From assembly GCA_019915015.1 (NCBI GenBank), contig JAHBBC010000007.1:1240001-1304000 (forward strand): DNA of 64,000 nt. Direction: 5' to 3'. Source of the stretch: Auriscalpium vulgare. Its lineage: Eukaryota; Basidiomycota; Agaricomycetes; Russulales; Auriscalpiaceae. The position numbers and the translations under genes are program-made. The notes beneath the pieces were generated by a model. It made no database searches and had not been told where the DNA came from. It was given only the letters and a program-made list of their open reading frames with translations. Of the stretch, positions 11,689 through 24,109 are shown one piece after another (within the stretch, counting starts at the first letter, position 1; each line of letters starts with the position of its first letter).

Positions 11689-12552
11689 TCACAACGCAGA
11701 GCCCAACACCTTCATGGCCAACGCGCGGAGAATCTGTGTCACGGTGAAGAGTCGCGTCAGCCATGTCCTGGGACTCCATGGACGGTACGCACCTCCGCCT
11801 TCTGATTGCCACCCAGGTCCGAGAAAACAGCAGCAACGCTCTTCCCTTTCGCATCCCTGATAGCCCCAAGCCGGTTTCCTGCATAAGCGCCGACCAGGAC
11901 GCCAGGAATGTTGGCGACAATGAAGCCTATGCCGGCGCCGCAGGCGGCTCCTAGCCATGCCCACCAAGGAACACGGCTCTCCACCTCGGGTCGAAGGAGC
12001 TGTGAATTTATTTAGCGACCATCATCATTTGCTAGAGTACCGATTGTCGCGTACATCCTCAAACACATCGCCGAAGACGTGGTCTGCGTCTGGTCGCTGC
12101 CCCCTTTGGTCACCGGTTGTGCCTGTTGGCCCGCCGGCAGCGCTCGCAAACATGTTTGCGAACGTGTTGAAGAACGTCGATGACGCGTTGGGATCATCAC
12201 TCTTGTCCGAGGACGAGCGAGTGGAGTACAGAGCGTCGTATTCGCGCCGCCGTTGCGAGTCCGACAGCACGTAGTATGCATCTGCTACGGCCTGAGAAAT
12301 ACGTGAGCACAATTGCTAGGCGAAGCCAAGCCATCTGACCTGGAACTTCTCCGTGGCCGTCTTCTTCTCCTGAGGAGATGCGTTGGCTAAACGGTCTGGA
12401 TGGGTCCTACCAACGGGTTGAGCATGTGGAAACGTCGGGATAGGGTTGGGCGCGTACTTGAGCGACTCCTTCCTGTAAGCCTGTTTGACGTCGTCTGCAG
12501 ACGCATTCTTGGGTACATTCAAGATCTTGTAATAGTCGGGGAAGGACGACAT
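11689..12552 (-). CDS. J-domain (DnaJ-type) membrane-associated cochaperone
   Basis: Exons 12552-12458, 12406-12340, 12291-12055, 11999-11793 and 11733-11689 all join in phase and give 216 residues. Residues 1-70 form a J-domain: DYYKILNVPKNASADDVKQA, the Hsp70-activating HPD (in KTHPDRLAN, just after intron 1) and AYYVLSDSQRRREYD. A Ser/Gly-rich linker follows. The C-terminal third has a PWWAWLG motif and a glycine-zipper hydrophobic segment (GIGFIVANIPGVLVGAYAG) that probably inserts in or associates with a membrane, then DAKGKSVAAVFSDLGG. It would stimulate Hsp70 at a membrane; which one is not shown. Confidence 0.85.
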
Positions 12553-12789
12553 GTGTGCGGAGGACGACGCAGTCGAGCGCACCACTGCCTCAAGTACTCA
12601 GGCCACGATGACGTCACGCCGCATCATTATGATATTTGCTTGACAAGTACCCTAGTATACATCTTGCAGCTACACTCACACAACAGGAATATAGCGAACA
12701 GATTCGAGGTAAGTATAAAGATAAGTACCCGTCAGTCGCTTGCAGCAGTTCAAAGAAAATGTGTTGAACAGTCCGCGCAAACGCAACTT

Positions 12790-15614
12790 CTATCTAGGTC
12801 CCTGCACCGCGTCCACCGGCGAAGCAACCGGTGCAGGTCTTGGCTGCTCGTACGCAGTCGTCAGGTCCTCCGACTCGCGAGTTGGCCCGCTGATGGGCAT
12901 GCCCCACTTCGGGCCAGATGGCAGCCCCACGACCCGTCCACCAGCTTTGACCACCCGTGCGCCCGGTGCGCGTGTATATGCTGTGGGCGGCGCTAAGGGA
13001 CCGCGGCTGGGTGACGGCGCGAGTAAGCGGTTCGTGGGAGACACATTGCGGTTCGCAGGGGACACCACACGCGCTGAGAGGTCGGCAACGCGAGATGGGC
13101 CCGCAGTGGGCGACGTCACAGAGCGGTTTCCGGGCTGCGCGGCGGGGTCAGAAGATACTTGTTGCGCTTCGAAGTTGGTTTCGATACGGGGAAGGCGGCC
13201 GCCGGGGCCGTCCATGCTCAATTTCTGGGTTTTTGAATACGTTCTTTGGAGGGTCACGTAAGTTGCAGTGGCTACCGTTGCGCTGCCTGGTTCCTCAAAG
13301 TCGTTGTCCGCCTGACCTCGGTTGGGCATGGTGGAGTCGAATGAGTTGTCCACCCGATGCAGGCCGGGGGTAGTCAAGTCTTCAACAGCAGAAAAGCATG
13401 AGGATAGCAGACAACGAGAGGATAAAAATCACGCACCACCGATAAAAGACGTCACGTCATACCGCGTCCCCTGAGAGTCCGACCGTCCATGTGGCGCAAG
13501 CTGAAGGGTGTCCTCGCTGTTTCTCGTCGACGAGGGAAGCGTCTGGTCTGACATCGCGGCCGGCATCCTCGGCGGGGTCAACTCCACTGACGACCTGCGC
13601 GCCGCCGCCAGCATCTCGTCCGCACTCTGCGCGCTCTGCGAAATCTGCTCCGCCGACGGCACCTGTTCCGAGTTCCCGCGAGCCGCGAATGGAGGCTCGG
13701 GGAAGATGCTGAGAGAGAACTCGCTCTGCCCTGACACAGACCCCCGACCGACCAAGCTGGTGGGATTCGCGGAAGAATCTGTCTCGCCGGAGCCAGTACC
13801 GGATGGGCCTTTCGCAGACGCCTCGGGTGCAAACATGCGCAGGGCAGCGATGCTCTTCTCCAGCTCAGTCTGCTCGCGCAGAAGATTGGAGAAGCCGGAG
13901 GACCGTGCTGAAGTTTGACCACTGATCATGTCGGCTGGCGAGTAGTACCCTGCACGCAAAGTGCCGTTGAGACCGAAGATCGGGGAGTCTGTGCTGGTGC
14001 GACGGACACGGTCGCTTGGGAGGATCGCGTTCGGACGGACGGTCGCTGGGGATCCAGGCGCCGCTTCGGTATAGTACGACGCAGTCGACGGGGAGCGCGT
14101 CCGCGCTCGACCGGGCTGGCTGATGGGGCTGATGGGCCCTGTCCTGTACGGTGTGGGCGCCGGCTCGCGAGCGGCGGGCGAGGAGGCGCCGCCCGGAGAA
14201 TTCATAACAGAGGTGTAGACAGGATCCAACCACCGCGCACTCTGCTTTGCCTCGGTCATGATATTGCTCGGCTCGTACGTGAGCGTGTTGCCACCCTTCT
14301 CCGTCATGGGAGATTCGGCGCGTTCCGCGTCGTCTTGACTCCACAGCCGCTTCTCGTCGCGCTCCGGACTCGAGCGATTGCGTCCGGAAATGGACAGGCC
14401 AGAAGCGCGACGTATTAGCCAAGAAGACAGCCTCGTAGCGGAAGACATGCGGGTAGTCGCGTCTAGTCTCGACGGGTCGCGCTGTTGAGGAAGGATAGGG
14501 TCCGTTGGGCCCATGGGCCCCATGATCTCGCCGTATGACAATCGTAAGCCACGGAAGGAAGAGGCACGCTTGTGTTCCTTGGGCACAAGGGAGGGCGAGG
14601 GTGAATTCGGGTAGAACACCCAGACGAGGCTGAAGACGCAGACGATATAGATCTCCACTGCGAGGAAAAACCGGCCGAGGGTCGATTCTGTGAATGCAAC
14701 TGCAACGTAGACATATGTCAGTCTAGTCGGGACGTTCGATGTGAAACATCCTTACAGTACGCCAGATTCCCGCTACCGAGACCGGCGTTAATGATCAACG
14801 CAACGAAGATAGGCGAGTACTGGAAGAATGTTCCCCATCGCGATGGCGTCTCCGCAATCATACAATTCAATAGGAGCTTGCTGATCAACAGGGCGGACGC
14901 GATAATCTCCAGAGCGCTCTCGACAGCGTAAACGGGTCCCTGGTGGTGGAAGCTGTCGAGAGTGCGCCACAATATTTGCAGCAGGGCAATGGCGACGGCG
15001 ATACCCATGAGGACCCACTGCAGCACGAGACCCACAATTCCCCACCGTTGCCAGTCACCACTGTGAAGGGACCGCTGGGAATGGAAACTGAGTGCCGATA
15101 GGCTGCGACGTCCCATCGGGCTGTTCCGCTTTAGGACCATCTCGCCTCGGGGGCATTGCGCGACGAATGCCCAGAAGTACATGAAGCGGACGCCGGTGGC
15201 AACAGCGAAGAAGACCTCGCGGGCGATTTTCAGGCGACCGATGGAGTCGGGCTGGTCACTGCCAAAATTGTGGAGGAGGATCTGGGTCAAGTCGAGGATG
15301 GCGGCAAAGAAGGAGAGGATGATGGAAGAGAACAGAAAGGCGAGGGCACTATGGAGCATAGTTAGTCCATGCCATATGGGGATGGCGGTCAAGACGCACA
15401 GGTTAACCTTCTTCAAGATCAGGAAGAACGTCAAAATGGCAAAACCCAGCAGGCCAACCGAGAACAGGGGAATGTCCGCAAGCAAACCGCCAACCTGAAT
15501 GGGATGGATAAGGGGTCAATGTGGATATGAACTGTCAGACGGATCGGCACCCACAGGGATGTTGGGCGAGAAGCTGAGCGCCAGGGGGAACGTGTAGCGT
15601 GTCCAGGTCGACAT
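12790..15614 (-). CDS. Multi-pass membrane protein, basidiomycete type, unknown function
   Basis: Exons 15614-15555, 15494-14756, 14699-13437 and 13379-12790 give 883 residues. Residues 1-290 hold about seven hydrophobic helices, beginning MSTWTRYTFPLALSF and including FAILTFFLILKKV and IVGLVLQWVLMGIAVAI. The remaining 590 residues are a long Ser/Thr/Pro-rich cytosolic-type tail with many possible phosphorylation sites. The architecture resembles a seven-helix receptor or sensor with a regulatory tail, but no receptor family motif is visible. At intron 3, GTGCGT was taken as donor; an alternative three bases earlier changes one residue. Confidence 0.75.
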
Positions 15615-16161
15615 TTCGGGTAGTGAGCGGTCAGGGAGGTGGAAAGGGTGACTATGAACAGGAAAGTTGAAGGATCACCGGGACCACAAGGCGACAGTCG
15701 TGACAGCAAAGCCCACTGCGACCAGAGAAGAACGAAAGAGTAAGCCCGCGTGAGGGGAGTTACTGCGCCAGCTAGCTGACGTCTTGAGGACTTGCCCACG
15801 GACCAAAGAAGACGAAAAGAAAGAGGCGAAAGAGCGGGAGGAGAGATGAAGGGGACCGCCTGAGACCATGTGCGGCGTCCCCGTAATCTGCGCCTGGCGC
15901 CTTGGCAACGTTGACGGAAAAGAACCCTCCGCGTTGTGCCTCGCTTATTTTCCCCTCGTCTTGCCCCGCCGCTCCCTCGGCTTCCGTCGCCACCCGGCGT
16001 CATTATTTCATTTCGTAGCACGATGCTGTCCACCAATACAACATAGCGACAGTCGACCGGTATATACTTACATCTAGTCCAAGCTACACAGACGTCCGTA
16101 CCGACAACCACGGGACCCAGCGTCTGCTCCTCAAACCCAGCGCCTGAAAATACAACATCCC
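15615..16161. other. Intergenic, upstream of the membrane protein gene
   Basis: No supported gene. It holds the promoter of the minus-strand membrane protein gene and the 3' flank of the LIM gene. Confidence 0.5.
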
Positions 16162-19093
16162 TCACGCTGCCCCACCGCCCGTCATCTGTCGCACCAAGAA
16201 CATCCCCCTGCCCTCGTCCCTCATCCCAATCACCGACTTGGGCCGCGGCCTGATCGTTCCACCCACCGCACTAGTCCCGCCCGTGAACTGTCGTCCGAGC
16301 TGCTTCGTAGGGCTGCTTGTCAACTGGCGGGTGGGGCTCAAACCCCCACCAGTCAGCTCTCTAGACAACGCGGCGTCTACCCCACCCGAGAGTCCCGTGA
16401 ACTGCCGTACAATCGTTGTCGTCCCCGTATACTGTGGCGCAATGCGACTGAACGGGCCCGCGCTCCCCGACGAGGCGCCTGTGTGCGTCGGTTTCAAAGG
16501 CGATGTTCGGGTTGGGGACGGCTGAGGCTGAGGCCGAGGTGACGAGCGCGCGGCGGGCGGCAGAAGCAACTATGCGGCGGCGGGCGGGGCTAGAGTGAAT
16601 ACACGGGGTAGAATGATGATCAGACCAGAAGCGACGTACCAAGCATTCCTTGCACCAAACTTTGCCTTCTTCCGCATCTCTCTTCGATGAGCTATCAAGA
16701 GTCTTGCCGCAGCCCGGCTTGCCATCCTTCCGCCGCCCGTTCCGCCCTTTGGCAGTCTTTCCCCCACACATCAGACACGAGGAGTGCCACTTCGTGCCCT
16801 GAGGCCCCGGGACAACGCCGCGCTCCATCGGAGACACAGATATGTTGCACCCGGGACAGGAAGCCGAACCTCCGAATCGAGGGAACGTCTTTGTCGTGGG
16901 AGGAGCGGTTTGTAACGGCGCTGTATAGCGGCTGGAGGAATACGGCGACGACGGGGACCCTGACAACTTCGTAGAAGTCACGCTCTTTGGCGGAGTGTGG
17001 GTGAGACTTGTCGGTGGATATGCCGCGCTCGTTATGTGACGGATAGTAGTGTATTTCTCCGGCGGTGCGCACTGTCCAACACAGAGTCAGTGATAATGTC
17101 CTTGCCCGTCTAGCACTTACTCACGTTCAAATGACATCCTCCTCTCACACCTCGAACAAAGATTACTTGGCCGCTTTCCTTCTCCTCAAATGCGCCGTTG
17201 CATATCCCACAACGGAAACAGTCCGCGTGATATACCTTCGGTGGTGCGCCAGAAGTGGAGGGTTCTGGTATCGTAACATAGCGACCACCAGCCCTGATAT
17301 TGAACAACGCCAGGTCGCACTTCGCGCACTTTGCGTCAGGCCACGGCCCGAGAGATAGATGTGGGGGCTTCTGTTTGTGGGAATCCCCATAATCCCGCAG
17401 TAGGTGCCTTGTTGCGTCATGAGGATCCGGCATGTTCGATCTTCCTGACAAGCTAAAGACGTCTACATCGCTATGATGACGCGTTGGTGGACTGTAAGAA
17501 GGTGGGGATGATGATGCAGACGACTGTGTAGTCACGTCAGAGAAGTCCGACATCAGACTGGGTGTTGAAGGGATGGAGGAGGACATAGACAGCACCGAAC
17601 CGGTGTCGGTGCGCAACGACGAGTTCGAATCGTGGCGTCGAAGCCGGGGAAGCCCAGATGCACGAACCCCACCAGCTGCCAGGGAACGCGCGGGTGGGGT
17701 TGGGGTATTTGTATCCATGGAAGCGAGGTGACCACCTCTTGGAGTCGACCTCGGGGTGGTTTCCTTCGGTGAGGACTGGGCTAGAACAGGCTCGTGGGCC
17801 GGGTGGGGGGCCAAGTCGGGGGCCGGTGAGCCAGTCTCCCGAAAGAGGCGTTTCTTCATCTGTTCAACGGCTTCGGTGGAGGGCTTGGGACTACTGTGAT
17901 GGGGGCTGGATGTTGTCGACCGGGCAAGGCTCTCGGACGACTGGTAGCGCCTGACTGTCCGCCGTACGGGACTGCCATCATCCGTAACCTGTATGCGGCG
18001 AAGCGGTGAGGTCTCGGATTCCTGCGGGCGATCAGGGAGCCGTGATGCTAGAGGACTACTAGCAGAAGGCCGTGCAGACACATGAGTGGACGGGCGCGCT
18101 TGGTTCGATTCTTCGACTTTCACCGGGGTGGCTTCCCGACTGCGTATACCCAGCTTTTGCTCCAGCTCATCGAGAGCAGGGCTCCCCTCGCGACTCTGTC
18201 GTCTGTTCGCCCTGAAGCCACCTATGTTGCCAGTCGTTGGTTCCGTCTTCTTCGGCGTCACCGCAGGACTGGCGTGCCGACGAGGACTAGCAGATTTGTT
18301 CAGGTGGGTTTCGAAACAGTCGACACAAGACGGCTGGCCAAGCAGGTCGACCATTGGTTTGTCGCCCACATTCTGTCCGCACCCTGCGCAGTTGAAGCAT
18401 TTCTTGTGCCATACGCGCCCCGCATTTTCGACGAAGCCTCCCTCGCTCTTCAGAATGAGGACGGGTCGGGAACATGCATGACAGGCGCCTCGCGATCCAC
18501 CGTTGTCGGCGAAGCAGCTCCGACACATGAAACGAGTGCCAGAGGCGTCCGCGGGGTCCGGGTAAATCGTGGCGTCAGGAGGGAAGGTGGTGGAGCAGAC
18601 ATGACAATGAAAGGTCGCTAGAGACTCGGACGACTGCAGCACTGACCCATAGACTTTCGAGAGCTCTGAGGTGTGAGGGGAGGGGATGATGTCGGCAGGA
18701 ATGGATGGCGACATGGATGAGGACGACCATGCGGAGTTCTTGAGGGGAGACGGTGGCCTGGAGGTGGTGGTAGATGCGATGTGGGCTGACACGCGAGATC
18801 CAATTGTTGAGGCAGGCTGCGGGAAGCGTCTACCCTCCAAGGGACCAGACGAAGGGAGAGCTCGTCCACCGGGTTGAGCAGGCGTTGAATCCCGCGCGAC
18901 ATAGGTCTGCGACCACCTGTCGGTATTCGGTCCTTTGGTTACGCCCTTATTCCATTGGACGACCCCAGCTACATGAAGGAAGATGAACTGGGAGATCTAA
19001 TAGAACTGGCCCTGCAGACTCACCAACGGCGGTGCCTCCGCAATGACACCTGACCCCTGTTACAATGTCCCCGCAGCGTCTGCAGAATCCCAT
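16162..19093 (-). CDS. LIM-domain protein, paxillin-like, with an N-terminal Cys-rich module
   Basis: Exons 19093-19024, 18968-17125, 17071-16640 and 16569-16162 give 917 residues. The short first exon encodes a Cys/His module (FCRRCGDIVTGVRCHCGG) that an ORF-only view misses. LIM domain 1 begins at CHVCSTTF and LIM 2 at CHACSRPV, followed by CFNCAGCG and CVDCF. About 300 Ser/Pro-rich residues follow. A third LIM region (CAKCDLALFN, CFRCGICNG) crosses intron 2 at HLN|CAPP, and a fourth Cys-rich module (CPGCNISV, CLMCGG, CKECL) follows. The tail repeats an RQ-x-TGG-like motif. Such proteins act as adaptors at actin or cell-polarity sites (for example yeast Pxl1), an inference here. Confidence 0.85.
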
Positions 19094-19359
19094 TAACCGT
19101 CAGAAAAAATATAGATTTGGATAGCGAGTTTGAAAGCGACGATCGAGTTGTGAGAGAGAGAACAGCCGCGATCCCTTGCGAACTGAACCTCTCGCCAACG
19201 CGATCACGTGCCCTGCCCGTGGCACTTGCCGAAAGCAGACCCGTCTCACTACCTGCCACCACTACTAGTATCCTGTACAGAAAACATGATATACAGTATT
19301 CAAGGTTTACGACACTCCGACTATCACAGACAGTAAATTCCATAGATCTCTCTCCCTAT

Positions 19360-21506
19360 TCAAAGCTTCGCCAGGCCCCGCGCTTGCCAGTCAACCCTTT
19401 CCACCTGCAGCCGTGTCAGCCTAGTAGACATGTATCCTCCGATACGCACCATTTCCGGGATCAATTCGCGGACAGATCTTGCGCCAAGCAACCTCATGCC
19501 TGTCACCAGCTCCCGCTCCAGAATGCGGACGGTTTTGACGACCCCTGCTTCTCCGTAGGCCTGCAGGACAATGACGATTGACATGGGTTCATTACAGTTA
19601 AGCGAATTGAGCTGACACTCTGGGCGTAAAGGAATGGCCGACCCATCCCGATCGCCTTGGCACCAAGGCATAGTGCTTTGAGTATGTCTGGACAAACAAC
19701 AGGGCGAAAATCAGGGAGAGTCTAAATAATACCGCCAAATTATACCTGTCCCACGACGCAATCCACCGTCGATATAGACTGTAGGGTGCGTTAAAGGCAA
19801 TGCACAGAGCAGCTGCGACGCGGTCGTACCTTCCAGCTTGTCGAAAATGTCTGGTCGCTCCTTCCTCAGGCGATGTAGAATTTCCAAGGGAGGCATAGCA
19901 CTGCGTGATAGGCTTGGCTTGTGTCCACCTGACTGGCAACAATTCCGGCTGCTTACAACTCGAGTTGGCGGCCTACGCCATACAGTCCACTTTGAGCACA
20001 AGCACGTCAACCGAAAGAACGGGAAAAGGTTCACCTCCATGATTAGAGAGCATGATCCCGTTGACCCCCGTATCAGCCGCGAGCACTGCATCCTGCATGG
20101 CAAGGAGCAGGGAACATGAAGCAATTCACAGAAACGGTAGAGCATCACTTACTGCTACAGACTGAATGCCCTTCAAGACTAGAGGCAACTTTGTGATGCT
20201 TCGCAGCCACGGAATAGTCTGATCGAGTCAGGGAATTAACCTGCATGACGCCAAGAAGCTTCGCTCACCTCTTCCCAGCTCATGTTCAGCTCGTCATTCT
20301 GCAGCAATGCACCTGCAGTTCCTCCACCCTCAACAGATGTGACGAGCCCCTCTCCATTCTGCGCATCCTCAAGGGTCATGGGCTTCTCAGCGATCTGACC
20401 ATTAGCTGAAGCTGTCTCCATGTCATCGAGCTCAAACGGCGCCCGGATGTCGCGCTCTCTGTTACCAGCCACAACGGCATCGACAGTCAAGAAAATAGCT
20501 TTGTAGCCTAAATTTTCTATCTCTCGGACACGAGCTTCCGCGAGGGCCATATCTTTGGGCTTGTAGAGCTGGAAAAACAAAACTTGTTCCGGCGACCCGC
20601 GCGCCTGGGCAATTTCAGCAAAAGAAAGAGATGCGTTTGTAGAGACCATCTGGATGATGCCAGTGGTGTAAGCCCCGCGAGTGATATTGGCCTCGCCTTT
20701 GCTTGAAAAGTCAAGACAAGAACGCCTTGAGGCGAGAAAGCACACGTACCAAGTGGATGTCCGAGCTTTGCCAAAGCAGCTCCACATACGAAGACGGGGA
20801 TGGAAGACCGGTGCCCCAGAATAGTCGCCGACGGGTCACACTGAGCGACGGGTCGCAAGATACGAGGCCAGAAGAAGAAGCGACCAAATGCTCGCTCATT
20901 CTCCGCATAAGCTGAGATGCGAAGTTCACGATTGTGTGACGACCATAGAGTGGAACGTCACATACTGATCTCGTCGTCTGCCGCAGACGAGTAGTAGGAA
21001 AGCGCCTTGTGGGACAGTACGTTCCTTGCGACCTGCTCCAAATCGCGCAAGCTGAGCATCCTGTCGATTGGCGGCTTGGAAGACTGGGCACGTTCAACGC
21101 GCTCCTCGTCGTGGGACTTTCTCCTTTGCGCGTTTCGCAGCGACAAGGACTCGATTGCCCCGGCGGTCAGTGGACCCAGGTGCTTGTCTGTAGGCAGACT
21201 CTTCTGTAGAGCGTCAGAAGGGTGGATGGGTTCGAACGCGGCTGTAGCGTCGCGGCCAGCATACTGGAGAACGACTTTGGAGCCGCCCGGGTGGTCCTAG
21301 CAGAGGTTGGGGCGTGTTGTGAGACCAGAGAAAGCAGCATGCTCAGCTTACAGGCAGAAAGGCGGTCACATCATACACATTGTTATTTATGATGACCCAG
21401 CAGGAGCTGACGAGGAGACGATCAGAGATGGGTGCCAGGCCCCTCGGTTGCGGGGGACGGACGTAGCGGAATTATGCTGGGCGACTTGGGCCAGGGACCA
21501 GGCCAT
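19360..21506 (-). CDS. Cytochrome b2-type FMN-dependent L-lactate dehydrogenase
   Basis: Twelve exons: 21506-21463, 21406-21352, 21296-20966, 20911-20750, 20696-20269, 20218-20153, 20092-20035, 19972-19957, 19900-19830, 19778-19746, 19687-19617 and 19560-19360. All phases agree; product 511 residues. Residues 1-90 are a cytochrome b5-like haem domain with both axial His (in PDHPGGSK and FEPIHPSDAL). The rest is the alpha-hydroxy-acid oxidase FMN barrel, ending with SNHGGRQLE (catalytic His and Arg), YIDGGLRRGTD and AIGMGRPFLY. It oxidises L-lactate or a related 2-hydroxy acid and passes electrons to haem. The protein starts right at the haem domain (MAWSLAQVAQHN) with no mitochondrial presequence. 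Exon 8 is only 16 nt. Confidence 0.93.
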
Positions 21507-21674
21507 GGTGGGAGATGGAGGGGGAGAGTCACGTGTGTGCGCGTTGTTTGGCCGTTGTTTGGGGTGGTGTCCGCCGTTGATTCAGCTCGCCAAAGTCAAC
21601 TTGCTTCTCGCCTCGATTGTCCACTTGCCTTGCTCGCCCTCCTCTTGGCCGCTGCACCGCTCGTCGTGCCCGCC
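21507..21674. promoter_or_regulatory. Divergent promoter, cytochrome b2 gene and SAP gene
   Basis: The two start codons lie 168 bp apart on opposite strands, so both promoters and 5' UTRs must share this stretch. No clear TATA element was seen. Confidence 0.5.
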
Positions 21675-24109
21675 ATGCCAGCCTTGCCCCCCAGAGACGA
21701 CCTGGAGAGCATGAAGCGCGTCGACCTGCAGCGTCTCTGCAAGGTGCGTGCCCTCCGCGTGGGCACACACTTCCCGCAATCTCACCCCTTGTGTCAGGAG
21801 CATGGCATCAAAGCAAACCTCAAGTCAGAAGCCCTTATTGACCTCCTCCTTGACACTCCAAGGCTCGTGCACTCTATATCCTTGCCTCGTGCAGGCTTCT
21901 CATCTCCATTCAGCGACCAGACATCTCCTCCCCCTCCTCCGTCTCCTCAGCCTCCGCCGCGTACATCTTCGATGCGCATCATCAGCCGCGCTTCTACGAG
22001 TCGCTCGCGACTGCAGTCTACAGGCTCCATGGTTATACATTCGGACGACGAGGACAACCCGGAGGACGCTCCGGTCCCATCTCCGCCTACTGCGCCCGCA
22101 GGGCCTGCGACTCGCACTCGGAAGGCGAAGGATACCCAGCTTCGTCTGGGAGTGGGACGACCAATGGCAGCGGGAGGGACTGGTGCGCGGGCGGTGACAA
22201 AGTCTGTTAGTGCAGGGAAAGGCCGCCGTGGTAAAAGCAGTCGAAGCCTCCGGCCAACTGAGGACACAATCCCTGAAGAAGGTCAGCCCGTTCAGTGTCA
22301 TGGGTCTCTCTCGCTGACGTCGTCGCTCAGAGCCTCCATCAGGACCTTCAACTCGTTGGTCACTCCGCCTGTGCCGCTCTCGATCGGCTTACTGATGTTC
22401 ATTGTGCCATACAGCAGCACCCCACATGGCACTCTCAATAGCCGGGCCATCAAATCTGACGCGCCAGTCTACCCAGTCGACTGTGACAGGTCAACTACCG
22501 TCTCCTCCACCCGCCGACATGCCGTCAACGCGGGATGCCATTCAAGCGCTGGTGCGAGAGCATGTAAGTGCAGCATCGCTTGCACTGATTCCCAGTCTCA
22601 TCAGAGGTTCTTCAGACCCTCCCTTTACAGCAGACTATTCAATCTCTGCAAGTCGAACTTCGCCAAAGAACAATAGCGCAAGATAACGAAATTAACGTCC
22701 TTAAGACTACTGTCAACGAAATGAGGGCAGAGTTACGAGATTTCCGGCAGCAAAGCGAGGCAATCCAGGTGCTCAGGACCTCCGTTGAGCGACTTCAGAC
22801 AGAGCTCGAGCGAGCTCGTCGAAGCGGGAGTCTAGAGCCATCTCGTGAACCTATGAACCTGTCCACTCCAGTGAGCATCCCAACGAACAGCCCACCACAT
22901 CCAGGGGATCCAAGGTACGTCGCGCTGTATCAGTCGCCTCCAAGTGTCCGACATACAACGCCGCTTCTAGTCTGGCGACTTTTGAGCCCATGAGGTCTAG
23001 GCAACCCCCCGGGCACGCCGAATCCAGTAGATTCGCCCGTTCGTCCAGGACGAGCCCTGCCTTCGAATATCCACCACCTCCCGCCCGCTCACCTGCCAAG
23101 AATCTTTACAACTCAGCCACCGCTCTAGGCAAGCGGCAGCGAGCCTCTGGGGCGAGCGATGACACAGGGATAGTGGACGCAGGGCAAGAAGCGGAGATGT
23201 CTGAGGGGGAACTTGGGAGGACCATTGTCCGGCCCAGCAGGAAACGGGCTAAGACTGAGCAAGACAGTGGTGACGAGCTGGAGCGGGTGCGTACCCTGCA
23301 AGTCTCCGTGCCTGGTCCCTCCACTCCCCCGCCGCCGCCCCAGTTCCTCCAAGGGTCGTCTCGGGGCGGTGACGATAGTCTCATGGGAGCTTTTCCTGTC
23401 GCCCGCTCCGGATTTCACGTGTTCGCGGGACCAGAAGAGCTGTCACGAACGCACGACCCCTTACTGCCGAGTGGCGACGACGACATCTTCACGGATCACG
23501 ATTTCGATTTCTTCGACTCGGCGGCGCCTCTCCACGCTATCGGAAGCAGAGAAGGTGGTCCCCAAACGAGCACTGCCCACGCGTCGGAGAACCAGCCGTT
23601 CACGTTCGCATTCCCCGGCGTCAGCCGTCTACCCATCACTTCTACGCCTGCTGGGTCAGGAGCCCTCGCGACGCCTGGCTCTCCCAGACTCACCAGCTTC
23701 CCCTACCCAGAGGAACCGCATTCTCCGAGTCCTGCGCCTACGCACCGCATTGACCGTGGGGTAGGACGGCTAGAGCGACCCTACGGGGCGCCAGACAGCA
23801 GGAATCTATCCGGGTCATTCGGTGCCCACGCACGACTCCGCAGTCAGCCCTGCTGCGCTCTTGCGCACTCCCCCAACTGGATTTGCCACACTTGGTCGTG
23901 ACCATGATGATGGGCGGAGGAAAGCGTCGAGTAACGATGTGGGCGCGGGGCTAGGGATGATTGGCATGCCATCGAGGATCGGTGACACGCCTGCGGCACC
24001 AGTTCGACGGACTATGTATGGAACTGAGTTGGAAGGCGACACGAGGTTGGGGATTTTGGAGTTGAAGGCGTGGCCACTGGTTTCTGGTCCGGGGCACGAT
24101 ATTGATTGA
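21675..24109 (+). CDS. SAP-domain and coiled-coil protein, probably nuclear
   Basis: Exons 21675-21743, 21798-22281, 22331-22354, 22415-22563, 22607-22914, 22971-23755 and 23802-24109 give 708 residues with consistent phase. Residues 11-45 form a SAP-like DNA-binding helix pair (VDLQRLCKEHGIKANLKSEA) that appears only after removing intron 1. Exon 3 is a 24-nt micro-exon. The central part (VLQTLPLQQTIQSLQVEL onward to ARRSGS) is a strong coiled coil. The C-terminal half is disordered, with an RPSRKRAKTEQ nuclear-localisation-like motif and an acidic DDDIFTDHDFDFF patch. At intron 4 the second of two tandem AGs is the acceptor that keeps the frame. Likely chromatin-associated; the exact role is unknown. 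Confidence 0.75.
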
